From Streptomyces sp. NBC_01288 (GTDB lineage Bacteria > Actinomycetota > Actinomycetes > Streptomycetales > Streptomycetaceae): a DNA stretch of 64,000 nucleotides. The stretch is from NCBI RefSeq assembly GCF_035982055.1, contig NZ_CP108427.1:2108001-2172000 (forward strand), read 5' to 3'. The notes beneath the pieces were generated by a model, which had not been told where the DNA came from, ran no database searches, and saw nothing but the letters and a program-made list of their open reading frames with translations. Shown one piece after another: positions 24,905 through 33,195 of the stretch (positions are counted from its first letter, which is position 1; each line of letters opens with the position of its first letter). The position numbers were made by a program, and so were the translations under genes.

Positions 24905-26647
24905 TCAAGGGCGGGGCATGTTGCGGATGTTGGAGCGGGCCATCTGCAACATCCGCCCAACTCCCCCGTCCAGCACGATCTTTGAAGCCGACAGCGCGAA
25001 CCCGGTGACCATCTCGGCGCTGATCTTCGGCGGGATGGACAGGGCGTTGGGGTCGGTGACCACGTCGACGAGGGCAGGCCCGTTGTGCTTGAACGCTGCC
25101 TTCAGGGCGCCTTCGAGGTCCTTGGGCTTCTCGACCCGCACCCCGTAGGCACCGCACGCGCGGGCCACGGCGGCGAAGTCGGGGTTCTTGTTGGTGGTGC
25201 CGTACGACGGGAGTCCGGCGACCAGCATCTCCAACTCGACCATTCCCAGGGAGGAGTTGTTGAACAGTACGACCTTCACCGGCAGGTCGTACTGGACGAG
25301 GGTGAGGAAGTCGCCCATCAGCATGGAGAATCCGCCGTCACCGGACATCGAGACGACCTGGCGTTCGGTGTCGGTGAACTGGGCGCCGATCGCCATCGGC
25401 AGCGCGTTCGCCATCGAGCCGTGCGAGAACGAACCGATGATGCGGCGGCGCCCATTGGGCGTGATGTAGCGAGCGGCCCACACATTGCACATGCCCGTGT
25501 CGACGGTGAACACAGCGTCCTCGTCAGCCAGTTCATCGACGACAGCGGCCACGTACTCCGGATGGATCGGGACGTGCTTCTCGACCTTCCGCGTGTACGC
25601 CTTGACGACACCTTCCAGCGCGTCGGCGTGCTTCTTGAGCATCCGGTCGAGGAACTTCCGGTCCCCCTTCGGCTTCACCCGCGGGGTGAGACAGCGCAGC
25701 GTCTCCTTCGCGTCGCCCCACACCGCGAGGTCCAACTTCGAGCGCCGGCCGAGGTGTTCGGGCCGTACGTCGATCTGGGCGATCTTCACGTCGTCGGGGA
25801 GGAAGGCGTTGTACGGGAAGTCGGTGCCGATGAGGATGAGCAGGTCGCACTCGTGGGTGGCCTCGTAGGCGGCGCCGTAGCCGAGCAACCCACTCATCCC
25901 CACGTCGTACGGGTTGTCGTACTGAATCCACTCCTTGCCGCGCAGGGCGTGTCCGATCGGGGACTTGATCTTCCCTGCGAACTCCATGACCTCGGCGTGC
26001 GCGCCGGCGGTGCCGCTGCCGCAGAACAGGGTGACCTTCTCCGCCGCGTCGATCATCTCGACGAGCTTCTCGATCTCGGCGTCGCCGGGCCGGACGGAGG
26101 GCCGGGAGGTGACGAGGGCGGTCTCGGCGGCCTTGTCCGGCGCGGGCTCGGAGGCGATGTCGCCCGGGAGCGAGACGACGCTGACGCCGCTCTGCCCGAC
26201 AGCATGCTGGATGGCGGTCTGGAGGAGCCGGGGCATCTGCTTCGGGTTGGAGATGAGTTCGCTGTAGTGACTGCACTCCTGGAAGAGCCGGTCGGGGTGG
26301 GTCTCCTGGAAGTACCCGAGGCCGATCTCGCTCGACGGGATCTGCGAGGCGAGGGCGAGGACCGGGGCCATGGAGCGGTGGGCGTCGTAGAGGCCGTTGA
26401 TGAGATGCAGGTTGCCTGGGCCGCAGGAGCCGGCGCAGGCCGCGAGCTTCCCGGTTATCTGGGCTTCGGCGCCGGCGGCGAAGGCGGCGGTCTCCTCGTG
26501 CCGTACGTGGATCCAGTCGATCGCCGAATTGCGGCGGATGGCGTCGACGACCGGGTTGAGGCTGTCGCCGACGACGCCGTAGAGGCGCTTGACTCCGGCG
26601 CGGACGAGGATGTCGACGAACTGTTCGGCAACGTTCTGCTTGGCCAT
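24905..26647 (-). CDS. Thiamine-diphosphate enzyme, pyruvate oxidase/pyruvate:quinone reductase type
   Basis: A 580-residue ThDP enzyme in the pyruvate oxidase (PoxB) group, which converts pyruvate to acetate and CO2 with FAD. The N-terminal PYR domain (about 4-170) has GVKRLYGVVGDSLNPVVDAI and the catalytic Glu in HVRHEETAAFAAG. The central domain (about 190-320) has FCGSGTAGAHAEVMEFA. The C-terminal PP domain has GSFSHGSMANALPMAIGAQ and the ThDP motif SGDGGFSMLMGDFLTLVQYDLPVKVVLFNN, shown here only for its GDG...NN pattern. The lack of a long C-terminal amphipathic tail leaves membrane activation uncertain. The start at 26647 fits MAKQNVAEQFVDIL. The frame extends upstream without gene signals. 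Confidence 0.9.
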   Translation of the reverse strand: MAKQNVAEQFVDILVRAGVKRLYGVVGDSLNPVVDAIRRNSAIDWIHVRHEETAAFAAGAEAQITGKLAACAGSCGPGNLHLINGLYDAHRSMAPVLALASQIPSSEIGLGYFQETHPDRLFQECSHYSELISNPKQMPRLLQTAIQHAVGQSGVSVVSLPGDIASEPAPDKAAETALVTSRPSVRPGDAEIEKLVEMIDAAEKVTLFCGSGTAGAHAEVMEFAGKIKSPIGHALRGKEWIQYDNPYDVGMSGLLGYGAAYEATHECDLLILIGTDFPYNAFLPDDVKIAQIDVRPEHLGRRSKLDLAVWGDAKETLRCLTPRVKPKGDRKFLDRMLKKHADALEGVVKAYTRKVEKHVPIHPEYVAAVVDELADEDAVFTVDTGMCNVWAARYITPNGRRRIIGSFSHGSMANALPMAIGAQFTDTERQVVSMSGDGGFSMLMGDFLTLVQYDLPVKVVLFNNSSLGMVELEMLVAGLPSYGTTNKNPDFAAVARACGAYGVRVEKPKDLEGALKAAFKHNGPALVDVVTDPNALSIPPKISAEMVTGFALSASKIVLDGGVGRMLQMARSNIRNMPRP

Positions 26648-26720
26648 GATTCTCGTGTGCCCTTCGGTTTCCTGTGTCCTACGGATCCCTCTGGGTTCCA
26701 TGAATTCACAGCCCGGGCAC

Positions 26721-28871
26721 TCACGCCTCCCAAACGGCGGCCGCCGTGCGGTCATCGGCATAACCCTTGACCCGCACTTGGGTGTCGGCGAGGAAGGCGG
26801 CGAGACCGGGCGGGGTGGACCCGGACCACCGCCCCGCCAGATGCGCGGACAGCTCGGGCTCGCCACGGAGGGGCTCGGCGAGCCCGCCGGTGCACATCAA
26901 CAGCGTGTCGCCGGGGCGGGCGACGGAGGCACGGAAGCGGAAGGGCTCACGGGGCGGCTCGGGGGCGGGTTCGTACGGGCTCGGAGGCGTCGGAATCCCA
27001 AGATCCATGGTGAGCCGGTCCCCCTCGGGCGTCTCGGCGGGCTGCGACCCGAACCCGACGACGGCCTCGCCGCTCAGGTCCCCGACGGTGGGCTCGATGT
27101 CCTGCCACTCGCCATCGCGCAGCCGAAACAGCCCACCGGGCCCGACCCCGAAGAAGACGCGGGTACGGCACTCCGGTTGCGCGGGCAGGAGCAGACACCG
27201 CAGCCCGGCCGAGTACTCCTCCGGATCGATGCCCTGTTCGGCGGCGCTGGCGCGGAGCTTGCCGAGACTGCGGTCCGTGAGCCGGTGCAGCCCCGACTTC
27301 AGGTCCCCGCGCCGAGCAGCCCTTATGTCCTCGGAGAGCCGTGCGTGACTCCGCCCCACGGCCCGCGCGATCCAGTCACAGGCCTCGGCGGCGGCCCGAT
27401 GCGCCCCCGGCGTGGCCCGGGCCCCGGTAGCCATCGCCACCAGCACCAACGCCTGCTCCCCGACCCCGAACCGCGCCGTCAGCAACGAGTCCCGCCGCGG
27501 CTCCCCCCTGAACCGCGCGGAGTCCCCCCGCACGGAAGCCGCCCTGATCGTGCTCGCCCCGTACCGCGCCCCGTCCAACACGGTGTCCGCGACCAGATCG
27601 TCGAGCTCATCCGGGTCCGCGAGCGGAAGGGCGGTGGGCTCGGCGTCGTAGGTGGGGGGTCCGGAGCCTACGTAGTCGACGGTGAGGGGGGTGGGTGGCG
27701 GCGGGGCGAGGGCGGGGAGGTTGGGGGGTGGGGCTAGCGGGAGGGGTTGGGGGGCGCCTGGAGTGTGCGGGTAGGGGCGGGAGTTGTCAGCGAGGGGTGG
27801 GGCAGCGGCTGGAGGCTGGGGGTAGGGGCGCGGGTCGAACGGGCGCTCCGGGCGGAGGGGCTGGGGAGCTGCGGCGGGGGCGACTGGGGGCGGCGGGTAC
27901 GGTCCCGGGCCTTCCGGACGCGGGTCCTTCGGCGCGACGGCGGGACTGTCGGTAGGGGGTACGGGAACAGCCGACGACTGCGCGTACGATCCCGGAACCT
28001 CCGGACGCGAGTCCCTCGACGCGGAGGCGGGACTCACGGTAGGGCGTACGGGAAGGGCCGTCGGCTGCGGGGCCGACAGACCGTCCGGGCGGAGATCCTC
28101 CGGAGCGGCGGCGGGACTGTCGGCAGGCGGTGCGGGAACGGCTGGCTGCGGACGAACGGGCGGGAACTCCTCATCGGCCGCCCGCTGCGGGGCTGCCGAC
28201 GGGAGGTCGGGCTGCGTGTCCCCATGGAGGCCCTGCCGGGGCGAGACAGGCGGAGCCTGCTCCCCTGGGGCGGCGGGGGCCACGGGCCTGAACAACGGAG
28301 GCTCGGCGTAAGAATCCGCGCCCGCATCCCCCGGAACCGCAGACGGCGACGCCCCATCGCCAGGAGCGGCAGGAGCCACCGGCCGGAACAACGGAGGCTC
28401 GCCGTACACATCCGCGCCAACACCACCTCCCGGCACCGGAGGCGCACCGGCCGACGGCTCCCAGGAAGCACCCGGGGAGACGAAACCCGTACCAGCAGGC
28501 GGCTCGGAGCCAGGTTCGCCACCCGCCCGGGGCCCCGGAACACCCGGCCCCACCGAACGCGCCCCCTCACCCGCCGAAGACATCCCCACCGGCGGCGCCC
28601 CTTCGTCCGCCGAAGGCACCCTCACCGAACGCGCCCCCTCGTCCGCAGAAGGCACCCCCACCGGCCGCGCCCCCTCACCCGCCGGAGGCACCCCCACCGA
28701 ACCCTCCCGCTCATCCGCCGGAGGTACCCCCACTGTCCCCGCCGCCGAAGCGAACCGGTCGTCGACGGAGTCGCCCGCGGCCGTGGGCCCCGTGTCCTCC
28801 GCGGTGTCGTCGTACAGCTGGCTCCACCAGTCGTCCTCGTGACCGGTCGGCGTTCCCCCCTGCTGGCTCAT
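26721..28871 (-). CDS. Protein with long proline-rich repeat region and PP2C-like domain
   Basis: A 716-residue protein. Residues 1-430 are low complexity and Pro/Ala/Gly-rich. They include five 12-residue repeats of the VGVPxADEGAxS kind (residues 47-106) and two copies of EPPLFRPVAPAAPG. Residues about 470-716 form a PP2C/SpoIIE-like domain: TIRAASVRGDSARFRGEPRRDSLLTARFGVGEQALVLVAMATG, then RPGDTLLMCTGGLAEPLRGEP and YADDRTAAAVWEA. Metal-binding Asp residues of PP2C are only partly recognisable, so activity is uncertain. There is no signal or membrane segment. The N-terminus may bind a partner kinase or scaffold. The next gene start (ThDP enzyme) is 74 bases away on the same strand, downstream. 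Confidence 0.75.
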   Translation of the reverse strand: MSQQGGTPTGHEDDWWSQLYDDTAEDTGPTAAGDSVDDRFASAAGTVGVPPADEREGSVGVPPAGEGARPVGVPSADEGARSVRVPSADEGAPPVGMSSAGEGARSVGPGVPGPRAGGEPGSEPPAGTGFVSPGASWEPSAGAPPVPGGGVGADVYGEPPLFRPVAPAAPGDGASPSAVPGDAGADSYAEPPLFRPVAPAAPGEQAPPVSPRQGLHGDTQPDLPSAAPQRAADEEFPPVRPQPAVPAPPADSPAAAPEDLRPDGLSAPQPTALPVRPTVSPASASRDSRPEVPGSYAQSSAVPVPPTDSPAVAPKDPRPEGPGPYPPPPVAPAAAPQPLRPERPFDPRPYPQPPAAAPPLADNSRPYPHTPGAPQPLPLAPPPNLPALAPPPPTPLTVDYVGSGPPTYDAEPTALPLADPDELDDLVADTVLDGARYGASTIRAASVRGDSARFRGEPRRDSLLTARFGVGEQALVLVAMATGARATPGAHRAAAEACDWIARAVGRSHARLSEDIRAARRGDLKSGLHRLTDRSLGKLRASAAEQGIDPEEYSAGLRCLLLPAQPECRTRVFFGVGPGGLFRLRDGEWQDIEPTVGDLSGEAVVGFGSQPAETPEGDRLTMDLGIPTPPSPYEPAPEPPREPFRFRASVARPGDTLLMCTGGLAEPLRGEPELSAHLAGRWSGSTPPGLAAFLADTQVRVKGYADDRTAAAVWEA
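28554..28733 (-). repeat. Five 36-bp repeats in the PP2C-like gene
   Basis: Five in-frame 36-base units encode residues 47-106, each a variant of VGVPxADEGAxS. The units differ at several positions, so they are an older or selected array. Confidence 0.85.
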
Positions 28872-29410
28872 GCCCCTAATTGTCCACCGCACAGGCCAGT
28901 TGGAAACGGGGCGTCCGGAAAATCGGGGGCGCACGCCCTCTCGAACGGCGTGTCGGAGGACGTACCGAACACCCGTCCGCCGCACGGCACCACAGGGCAT
29001 CACAGGACGGAACAGGCCGCCGGACGGTCCCACCCCCCACGGGAGAACCGCCCGGCGACGACTGAGTGACCCGGCCCCAACTCCCCTGCGTGCCGGCGCA
29101 CGACATGGGCCCGGGTCACGTCCCAAGTGACCGAATCCCGTTGCCGGTTCGGCCCGCCCGGTCCCGAGTGTGACCGGCTTTCCTGAAGCCCCCCTGTGAT
29201 TCGCGCCTGTCTCCCCCATGACCCGCCGCGCGCGAACCCGCAGGCCAAGGTGGCCCAATACCGGCATTACGGGCGGAAGTTGATGCCCCAGTGGCGCAAC
29301 CTTGGCAGAGTGGCGGGTGGTACGGCGATGATGTGCCGAGGCGGGTTCGCGCCGTGGCTGTTTCCCGCCACGGCCCTCGCGATGGGGTCTTCGGGGAGGG
29401 ACGACACCTG
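28872..29410. other. Divergent intergenic region, promoter content not resolved
   Basis: About 540 bases between the start codons of the PP2C-like and TrmB/LuxR-type genes. Short open frames on both strands lack ribosome sites and protein features. The stretch aataccggcattacgggcggaagttgatg (29256-29284), AT-richer than the rest, could hold promoter elements. I see no clear repeat or operator. Confidence 0.45.
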
Positions 29411-30391
29411 ATGCTGGGAGCGATAGGCCTGGACGAGGCACACGAGTCGGCGTACCGGGCACTGGTGTCCGTCGGCGCCGCGGACGTGCCCGATCTCGCC
29501 CGACGGCTGACCCTCGGGGAGTACGACACCGAGCGCGCCCTGCGCCGCCTGGAACACCACGGACTCGCCGCCCAGTCCTCGGCCCGCCCCGGCCGCTGGG
29601 TCGCCGCCCCGCCCGGGGTCGCCCTGGGCGCGCTGCTCACCCAGCAGCGCCACGAACTGGAGAAGGCCGAACTGGCCGCCGCGCTGCTCGCCGAGGAGTA
29701 CCGCGCCACCGCCGCCGAACCCGCCGTACACGACCTGGTGGAGGTGGTGATCGGCGCCGCGGCCGTCACCCAGCGCTTCCTCCAGCTCCAGCTCGGCGCG
29801 ACCGAGGAGGTCTGCGCGCTGGTCACCGGGACCCCGGTCGCCGTCACCGGCATGGAGAACGGCGCGGAGGAACAGGCCGCCGACCGCGGGGTCCGCTACC
29901 GGGTCGTCCTGGAACGCGCCGTACTCGACCAGCCGGACGGCATCACCGAACTCACCGCCGCACTGGGCCGCGACGAACAGGTACGGGTGGTCGACAAGGT
30001 CCCGACGAAGCTGGTGGTGGCCGACCGGACCCTCGCGATGGTCCCGCTGACCTCGCACACCGCGGAACCGGCCGCGCTCGTCGTCCACGCGAGCGGCCTG
30101 CTGGAGCTGCTCTGCGGACTGTTCGAGTCGGTCTGGCGGGACGCCCTCCCGCTGCGCCTCGGCGCCTCCGGCGCCACCGAGCAGAACCCGGACGGCCCCG
30201 ACACCACGGACCTGGAGGTGCTGTCCCTGCTGCTGGCCGGCCTGACCGACGCCAGCGTCGCGAAACAGCTCGATCTGGGCCTCAGGACGGTCCAGCGCCG
30301 GGTGAAGCGCCTGATGGAGCTGACCGGCGTCACGACCCGGCTGCAACTGGGCTGGCACGCCTACGAACGGGGCTGGGTCGCCCGTACCTGA
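29411..30391 (+). CDS. TrmB-like/LuxR-type transcriptional regulator
   Basis: A 326-residue regulator. An N-terminal winged helix of the TrmB kind (about 1-65) has LDEAHESAYRALVSVGAADVPDLARRLTLGEYDTERALRRLEHHGLA. A middle domain of unknown ligand follows (about 75-250). The C-terminal LuxR-type HTH is EVLSLLLAGLTDASVAKQLDLGLRTVQRRVKRLMELTGVTTRLQLGWHA. This architecture is common in Streptomyces, where targets are mostly unknown. ATG 29411 has GGGGAGGG about ten bases upstream. Confidence 0.88.
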   Translation: MLGAIGLDEAHESAYRALVSVGAADVPDLARRLTLGEYDTERALRRLEHHGLAAQSSARPGRWVAAPPGVALGALLTQQRHELEKAELAAALLAEEYRATAAEPAVHDLVEVVIGAAAVTQRFLQLQLGATEEVCALVTGTPVAVTGMENGAEEQAADRGVRYRVVLERAVLDQPDGITELTAALGRDEQVRVVDKVPTKLVVADRTLAMVPLTSHTAEPAALVVHASGLLELLCGLFESVWRDALPLRLGASGATEQNPDGPDTTDLEVLSLLLAGLTDASVAKQLDLGLRTVQRRVKRLMELTGVTTRLQLGWHAYERGWVART

Positions 30392-30427
30392 CCTGCGGTT
30401 TCACCCGGGATCCCGCAGGCTGGGCAG

Positions 30428-30910
30428 ATGGGAGTGGGTGAACTCCTCCTGGTCGGCGTCGTCATCCTGCTCGGCCTGTGCGGAGTCTTGGTGCCCGGAG
30501 TGCCGGGGTCGTGGCTGGTGTGGGCCGCGGTCCTGTGGTGGGCGCTGAAGGACCCGCAGCCGGTGTCCTGGGGCGTCCTCGTGGGCGCCACGGCCGTCCT
30601 GTTCCTCTCCCAGGTGGTGCGCTGGGCCCTCCCGCCCCGCCGCCTGCGCACGAGCGGCGCGACCCCCCGAATGGGCGTGTACGCCGGAGCGGGCGCGCTC
30701 CTCGGCTTCGTCCTGATCCCGGTGGTCGGCGCGATCCCCGGCTTCATGGCCGGCGTCTACCTCCACGAACGCCTGCGCCTGGGCCGCCACGGCGAGGCCA
30801 TGGCCTCCCTCCGTACGGCGATGCGCTCGGGCGGCTCCAGCGTGCTGACCGAACTGTTCACCTGCCTGCTGATCATGGGGGCGTGGGTGGGCGCGGTGAT
30901 CTGGGGCTGA
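30428..30910 (+). CDS. DUF456 membrane protein
   Basis: A 160-residue protein with four hydrophobic segments and the DUF456 pattern: GLCGVLVPGVPGSWLVWAAVLWWAL, MGVYAGAGALLGFVLIPVVGAIPGFMAGVYLHE (glycine-rich repeats) and a C-terminal helix LFTCLLIMGAWVGAVIWG. Its function is unknown. It starts 36 bases after the regulator and may be co-transcribed. It converges with the GDSL gene, three bases apart. Confidence 0.88.
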   Translation: MGVGELLLVGVVILLGLCGVLVPGVPGSWLVWAAVLWWALKDPQPVSWGVLVGATAVLFLSQVVRWALPPRRLRTSGATPRMGVYAGAGALLGFVLIPVVGAIPGFMAGVYLHERLRLGRHGEAMASLRTAMRSGGSSVLTELFTCLLIMGAWVGAVIWG

Positions 30911-30913
30911 CCC

Positions 30914-32122
30914 TCAGCTGAGCGCGGTGAGGTCGACCGTGTCGGCGAGCGCCCGCATACCGGCGTCGTTGAAGTGCAGGTGATCACCGCAGTCGTACCC
31001 GGGCAGGATCCGCTGCGGCTGCTCCGGGTCACGGACGGCGGCATCGAAGTCGACCACCCCGTCGAAGGGCCCGCCTCCACGGATGAAGCCGTTGATCTCC
31101 TGCCGTACGGCTTCGCGGGCGGCCGTGTACCCGCTGTTGCCGCCGTACGGGGTGAGGGTCGCGCCGATGACGCGGATGCCGTGCGCGTGGGCCCGGCTCA
31201 CGAGGGTGCGGTACGCGTCCTCGAAGGCGGCGGGGTCGGTGGCGTTCGGGGTGCCCTTGATGTCGTTGATGCCCTCCAGGAGGATCACCACCCGCACCCC
31301 CGACCGCGACAGGGCATCGGCGTCGAGACGGGACAACGCGCTCGGGCCTACGTCGTCGCGCAGCAGCCGGTTCCCGGAGACACCGGCGTTGAGGACACCG
31401 AGGCGACGGTACGACGGCAGGGCGCCGAGACGTTCGGCGAGCCGGTCGGGCCAGCGGTGGTTGGCGTCCCGGGTGGAGCCGTTGCCGTCGGTGAGGGAGT
31501 CGCCGAGGGCGACGACACTGCCGGCCGCCGGGGCGTCGAGGACGTCGACACCGGTGACGTAGTACCAGGAGGTGGTGGTCGCCGTGTACGCGGAACCGTC
31601 GACATCGGCGGCCCAATTCCCTTGCGGGGCAAGGTAGTTGGTCTGCCCGGCCGCACGGTGGTAGGTCGCCGGACCGGAGTCGTCGGGCGTGTGCACCGTG
31701 ACGAGCAGATCCGCCCCGTCGGGCACGGCGAGCGGAACGGGATCACTGACGAGGTCCTCCCCCACCGGAATGGTGACCGACCGCGCTCCGCCGAAGGTGG
31801 CGACCCACATCGACCCCGGCACGGCGTCCGGCCCCACCTCCCGCAGGGCGACGGTCACCGCGTCGAGGCGAAGAGGAGAGGTACCGAGCCGGTTGGTGAG
31901 CCGGACGCGGGCCGCGCTGCCGCCGACACTGAGGTGAACGACGTTGCGGAAGGAGGCGCCGGGCAGCGCCGGGGCGGTACCGGAGGGGGCGGCTTCCCAA
32001 GTCCCGGTCCAGGTGTCCGACGCCCGACCGGCCGGTCCCTCGGCTGCCGCCGCACCCTCCCCAACTCCCGCTCCCAGCACGCACACCAGCAGTGCTACGA
32101 CGACCCGTCCGGCCCCGACCAT
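30914..32122 (-). CDS. Secreted SGNH/GDSL hydrolase
   Basis: A 402-residue exported esterase or lipase-like protein. A Sec signal peptide (MVGAGRVVVALLVCVLGAGVGEGAAAAEG) is followed by an N-terminal beta domain (about 35-170). The SGNH fold has block I VVALGDSLTDG (nucleophile Ser), block II Gly in NAGVSGNRLL, block III in LLEGINDIKG (Asn) and block V GDHLHFNDAGM (catalytic Asp/His). All four catalytic blocks are present, so it is probably active on an ester in the extracellular space; the substrate is unknown. The start at 32122 has GGAG six bases upstream. Confidence 0.92.
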   Translation of the reverse strand: MVGAGRVVVALLVCVLGAGVGEGAAAAEGPAGRASDTWTGTWEAAPSGTAPALPGASFRNVVHLSVGGSAARVRLTNRLGTSPLRLDAVTVALREVGPDAVPGSMWVATFGGARSVTIPVGEDLVSDPVPLAVPDGADLLVTVHTPDDSGPATYHRAAGQTNYLAPQGNWAADVDGSAYTATTTSWYYVTGVDVLDAPAAGSVVALGDSLTDGNGSTRDANHRWPDRLAERLGALPSYRRLGVLNAGVSGNRLLRDDVGPSALSRLDADALSRSGVRVVILLEGINDIKGTPNATDPAAFEDAYRTLVSRAHAHGIRVIGATLTPYGGNSGYTAAREAVRQEINGFIRGGGPFDGVVDFDAAVRDPEQPQRILPGYDCGDHLHFNDAGMRALADTVDLTALS

Positions 32123-32300
32123 GAGCGCTCCGCCTCTCCCCACCAGCCACAAAGAAGGCGACCGTGGCACGCCGGGACAGGCGGACGGCGGAGCATCACC
32201 GGCGCCGAGCCCCGCGTCCCCCTCCGGTGTGGGGCATAAGGCGTAAGGCCTGGGACCGAAGGCCGATGCGCACGGCGAGCAGGCGTGTTTGGCTGCGGTC

Positions 32301-32684
32301 ATGACCGAATTCACCGAGGCCGAGCGCGCCTACCTCACCTCACAGCGACTGGGCCGCCTCGCCACCGTCGATCCCCAGGGCCAGCCACAGGCCAACCCCG
32401 TCGGCTTCTTCCCCCAGGCCGACGGGACGATCCTGGTCGGCGGCTATGCGATGGGCACGACGAAGAAGTGGCGCAACCTGCGCGAGAACCCGAAGGTCGC
32501 GCTGGTCGTGGACGACATCGTCAGCGTCCGACCCTGGAGGGTACGGGGTATCGACATCCGCGGCGAGGCCGAACTCCTGGTCGGGCCACATGAGTTGGGC
32601 CCGCACATGAGCGAAGAGGTGATCCGTATCCATCCCCGGCGAATCCACAGCTGGGGCCTGGAGACGGAACCGGGAACGGACTGA
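32301..32684 (+). CDS. PPOX-class F420-dependent oxidoreductase
   Basis: A 127-residue split-barrel protein (FTEAERAYLTSQRLGRLATVDPQGQPQANPVGF). The basic stretch GYAMGTTKKWRNLRENPKVALVVDD is typical of F420-binding members of the PNPOx-like fold. The C-terminal RIHPRRIHSWGLE is also a family mark. The substrate is unknown. It converges with ogt, two bases apart. ATG 32301 is preferred over one 12 bases earlier because MTEFTEAERAYL is the usual opening. Confidence 0.88.
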   Translation: MTEFTEAERAYLTSQRLGRLATVDPQGQPQANPVGFFPQADGTILVGGYAMGTTKKWRNLRENPKVALVVDDIVSVRPWRVRGIDIRGEAELLVGPHELGPHMSEEVIRIHPRRIHSWGLETEPGTD

Positions 32685-32685
32685 C

Positions 32686-33195
32686 TCAGCCCAACGCGTC
32701 CTCCAGCGTGAGGAGTTGCACCTTGCGTTCGAGCCCGCCCGCATACCCCGTCATCGCCCCGTCGGCGCCGATCACGCGATGGCAGGGCCGGACGACCAGC
32801 AACGGATTGGCGCCGATCGCCCCGCCCACGGCCCGGACCGCGACCCGGGGCGCGCCGATCCGCGCGGCGATCTCGCCGTACGTCGTCGTCGCGCCGTACG
32901 GGACGGAGTCGAGGGCGGTCCACACGCGCTCGCGGAAGTCCGTGCCGGAGGTACGGAACTCCAGCTGGAATTCCTTGAGTTCACCGGCGAAGTAGGCGGC
33001 GAGCTGCTCCCCGGCGGCGCGGAAGGGGCCGGGGTCCTCCCGCCACTCCGGCTGGACGGTACGGCCACCCTTCTGGCCGGGCACGGAGAGGGAGGTGAGA
33101 GCGCCGAACTCGTCGGCGGTGAGGAGGAGTTGGCCCAGGGGGCTGTCGAAACTCGTCCAGCGGGTGGCCGTCGGGTCGGTCGTCGGGACAGTCAT
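32686..33195 (-). CDS. ogt: Methylated-DNA-protein cysteine methyltransferase
   Basis: A 169-residue suicide enzyme that removes O6-alkyl groups from guanine. The active-site motif is VVRPCHRVIGADGAMTGYAGGL (acceptor Cys in PCHRV), with the helix-turn-helix region VPYGATTTYGEIAARIGAPRVAVRAVGGAIGANPLL. Its ATG overlaps the stop of the AdaA-AlkA gene by four bases (ATGA), so the two are translationally coupled and form an alkylation-response operon. Confidence 0.96.
   Translation of the reverse strand: MTVPTTDPTATRWTSFDSPLGQLLLTADEFGALTSLSVPGQKGGRTVQPEWREDPGPFRAAGEQLAAYFAGELKEFQLEFRTSGTDFRERVWTALDSVPYGATTTYGEIAARIGAPRVAVRAVGGAIGANPLLVVRPCHRVIGADGAMTGYAGGLERKVQLLTLEDALG

Noticed and set aside
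28870..29290. Small frames on both strands in the 540-base gap
   Set aside because: No ribosome site, no hydrophobic or conserved pattern, low-complexity Arg/Pro composition.
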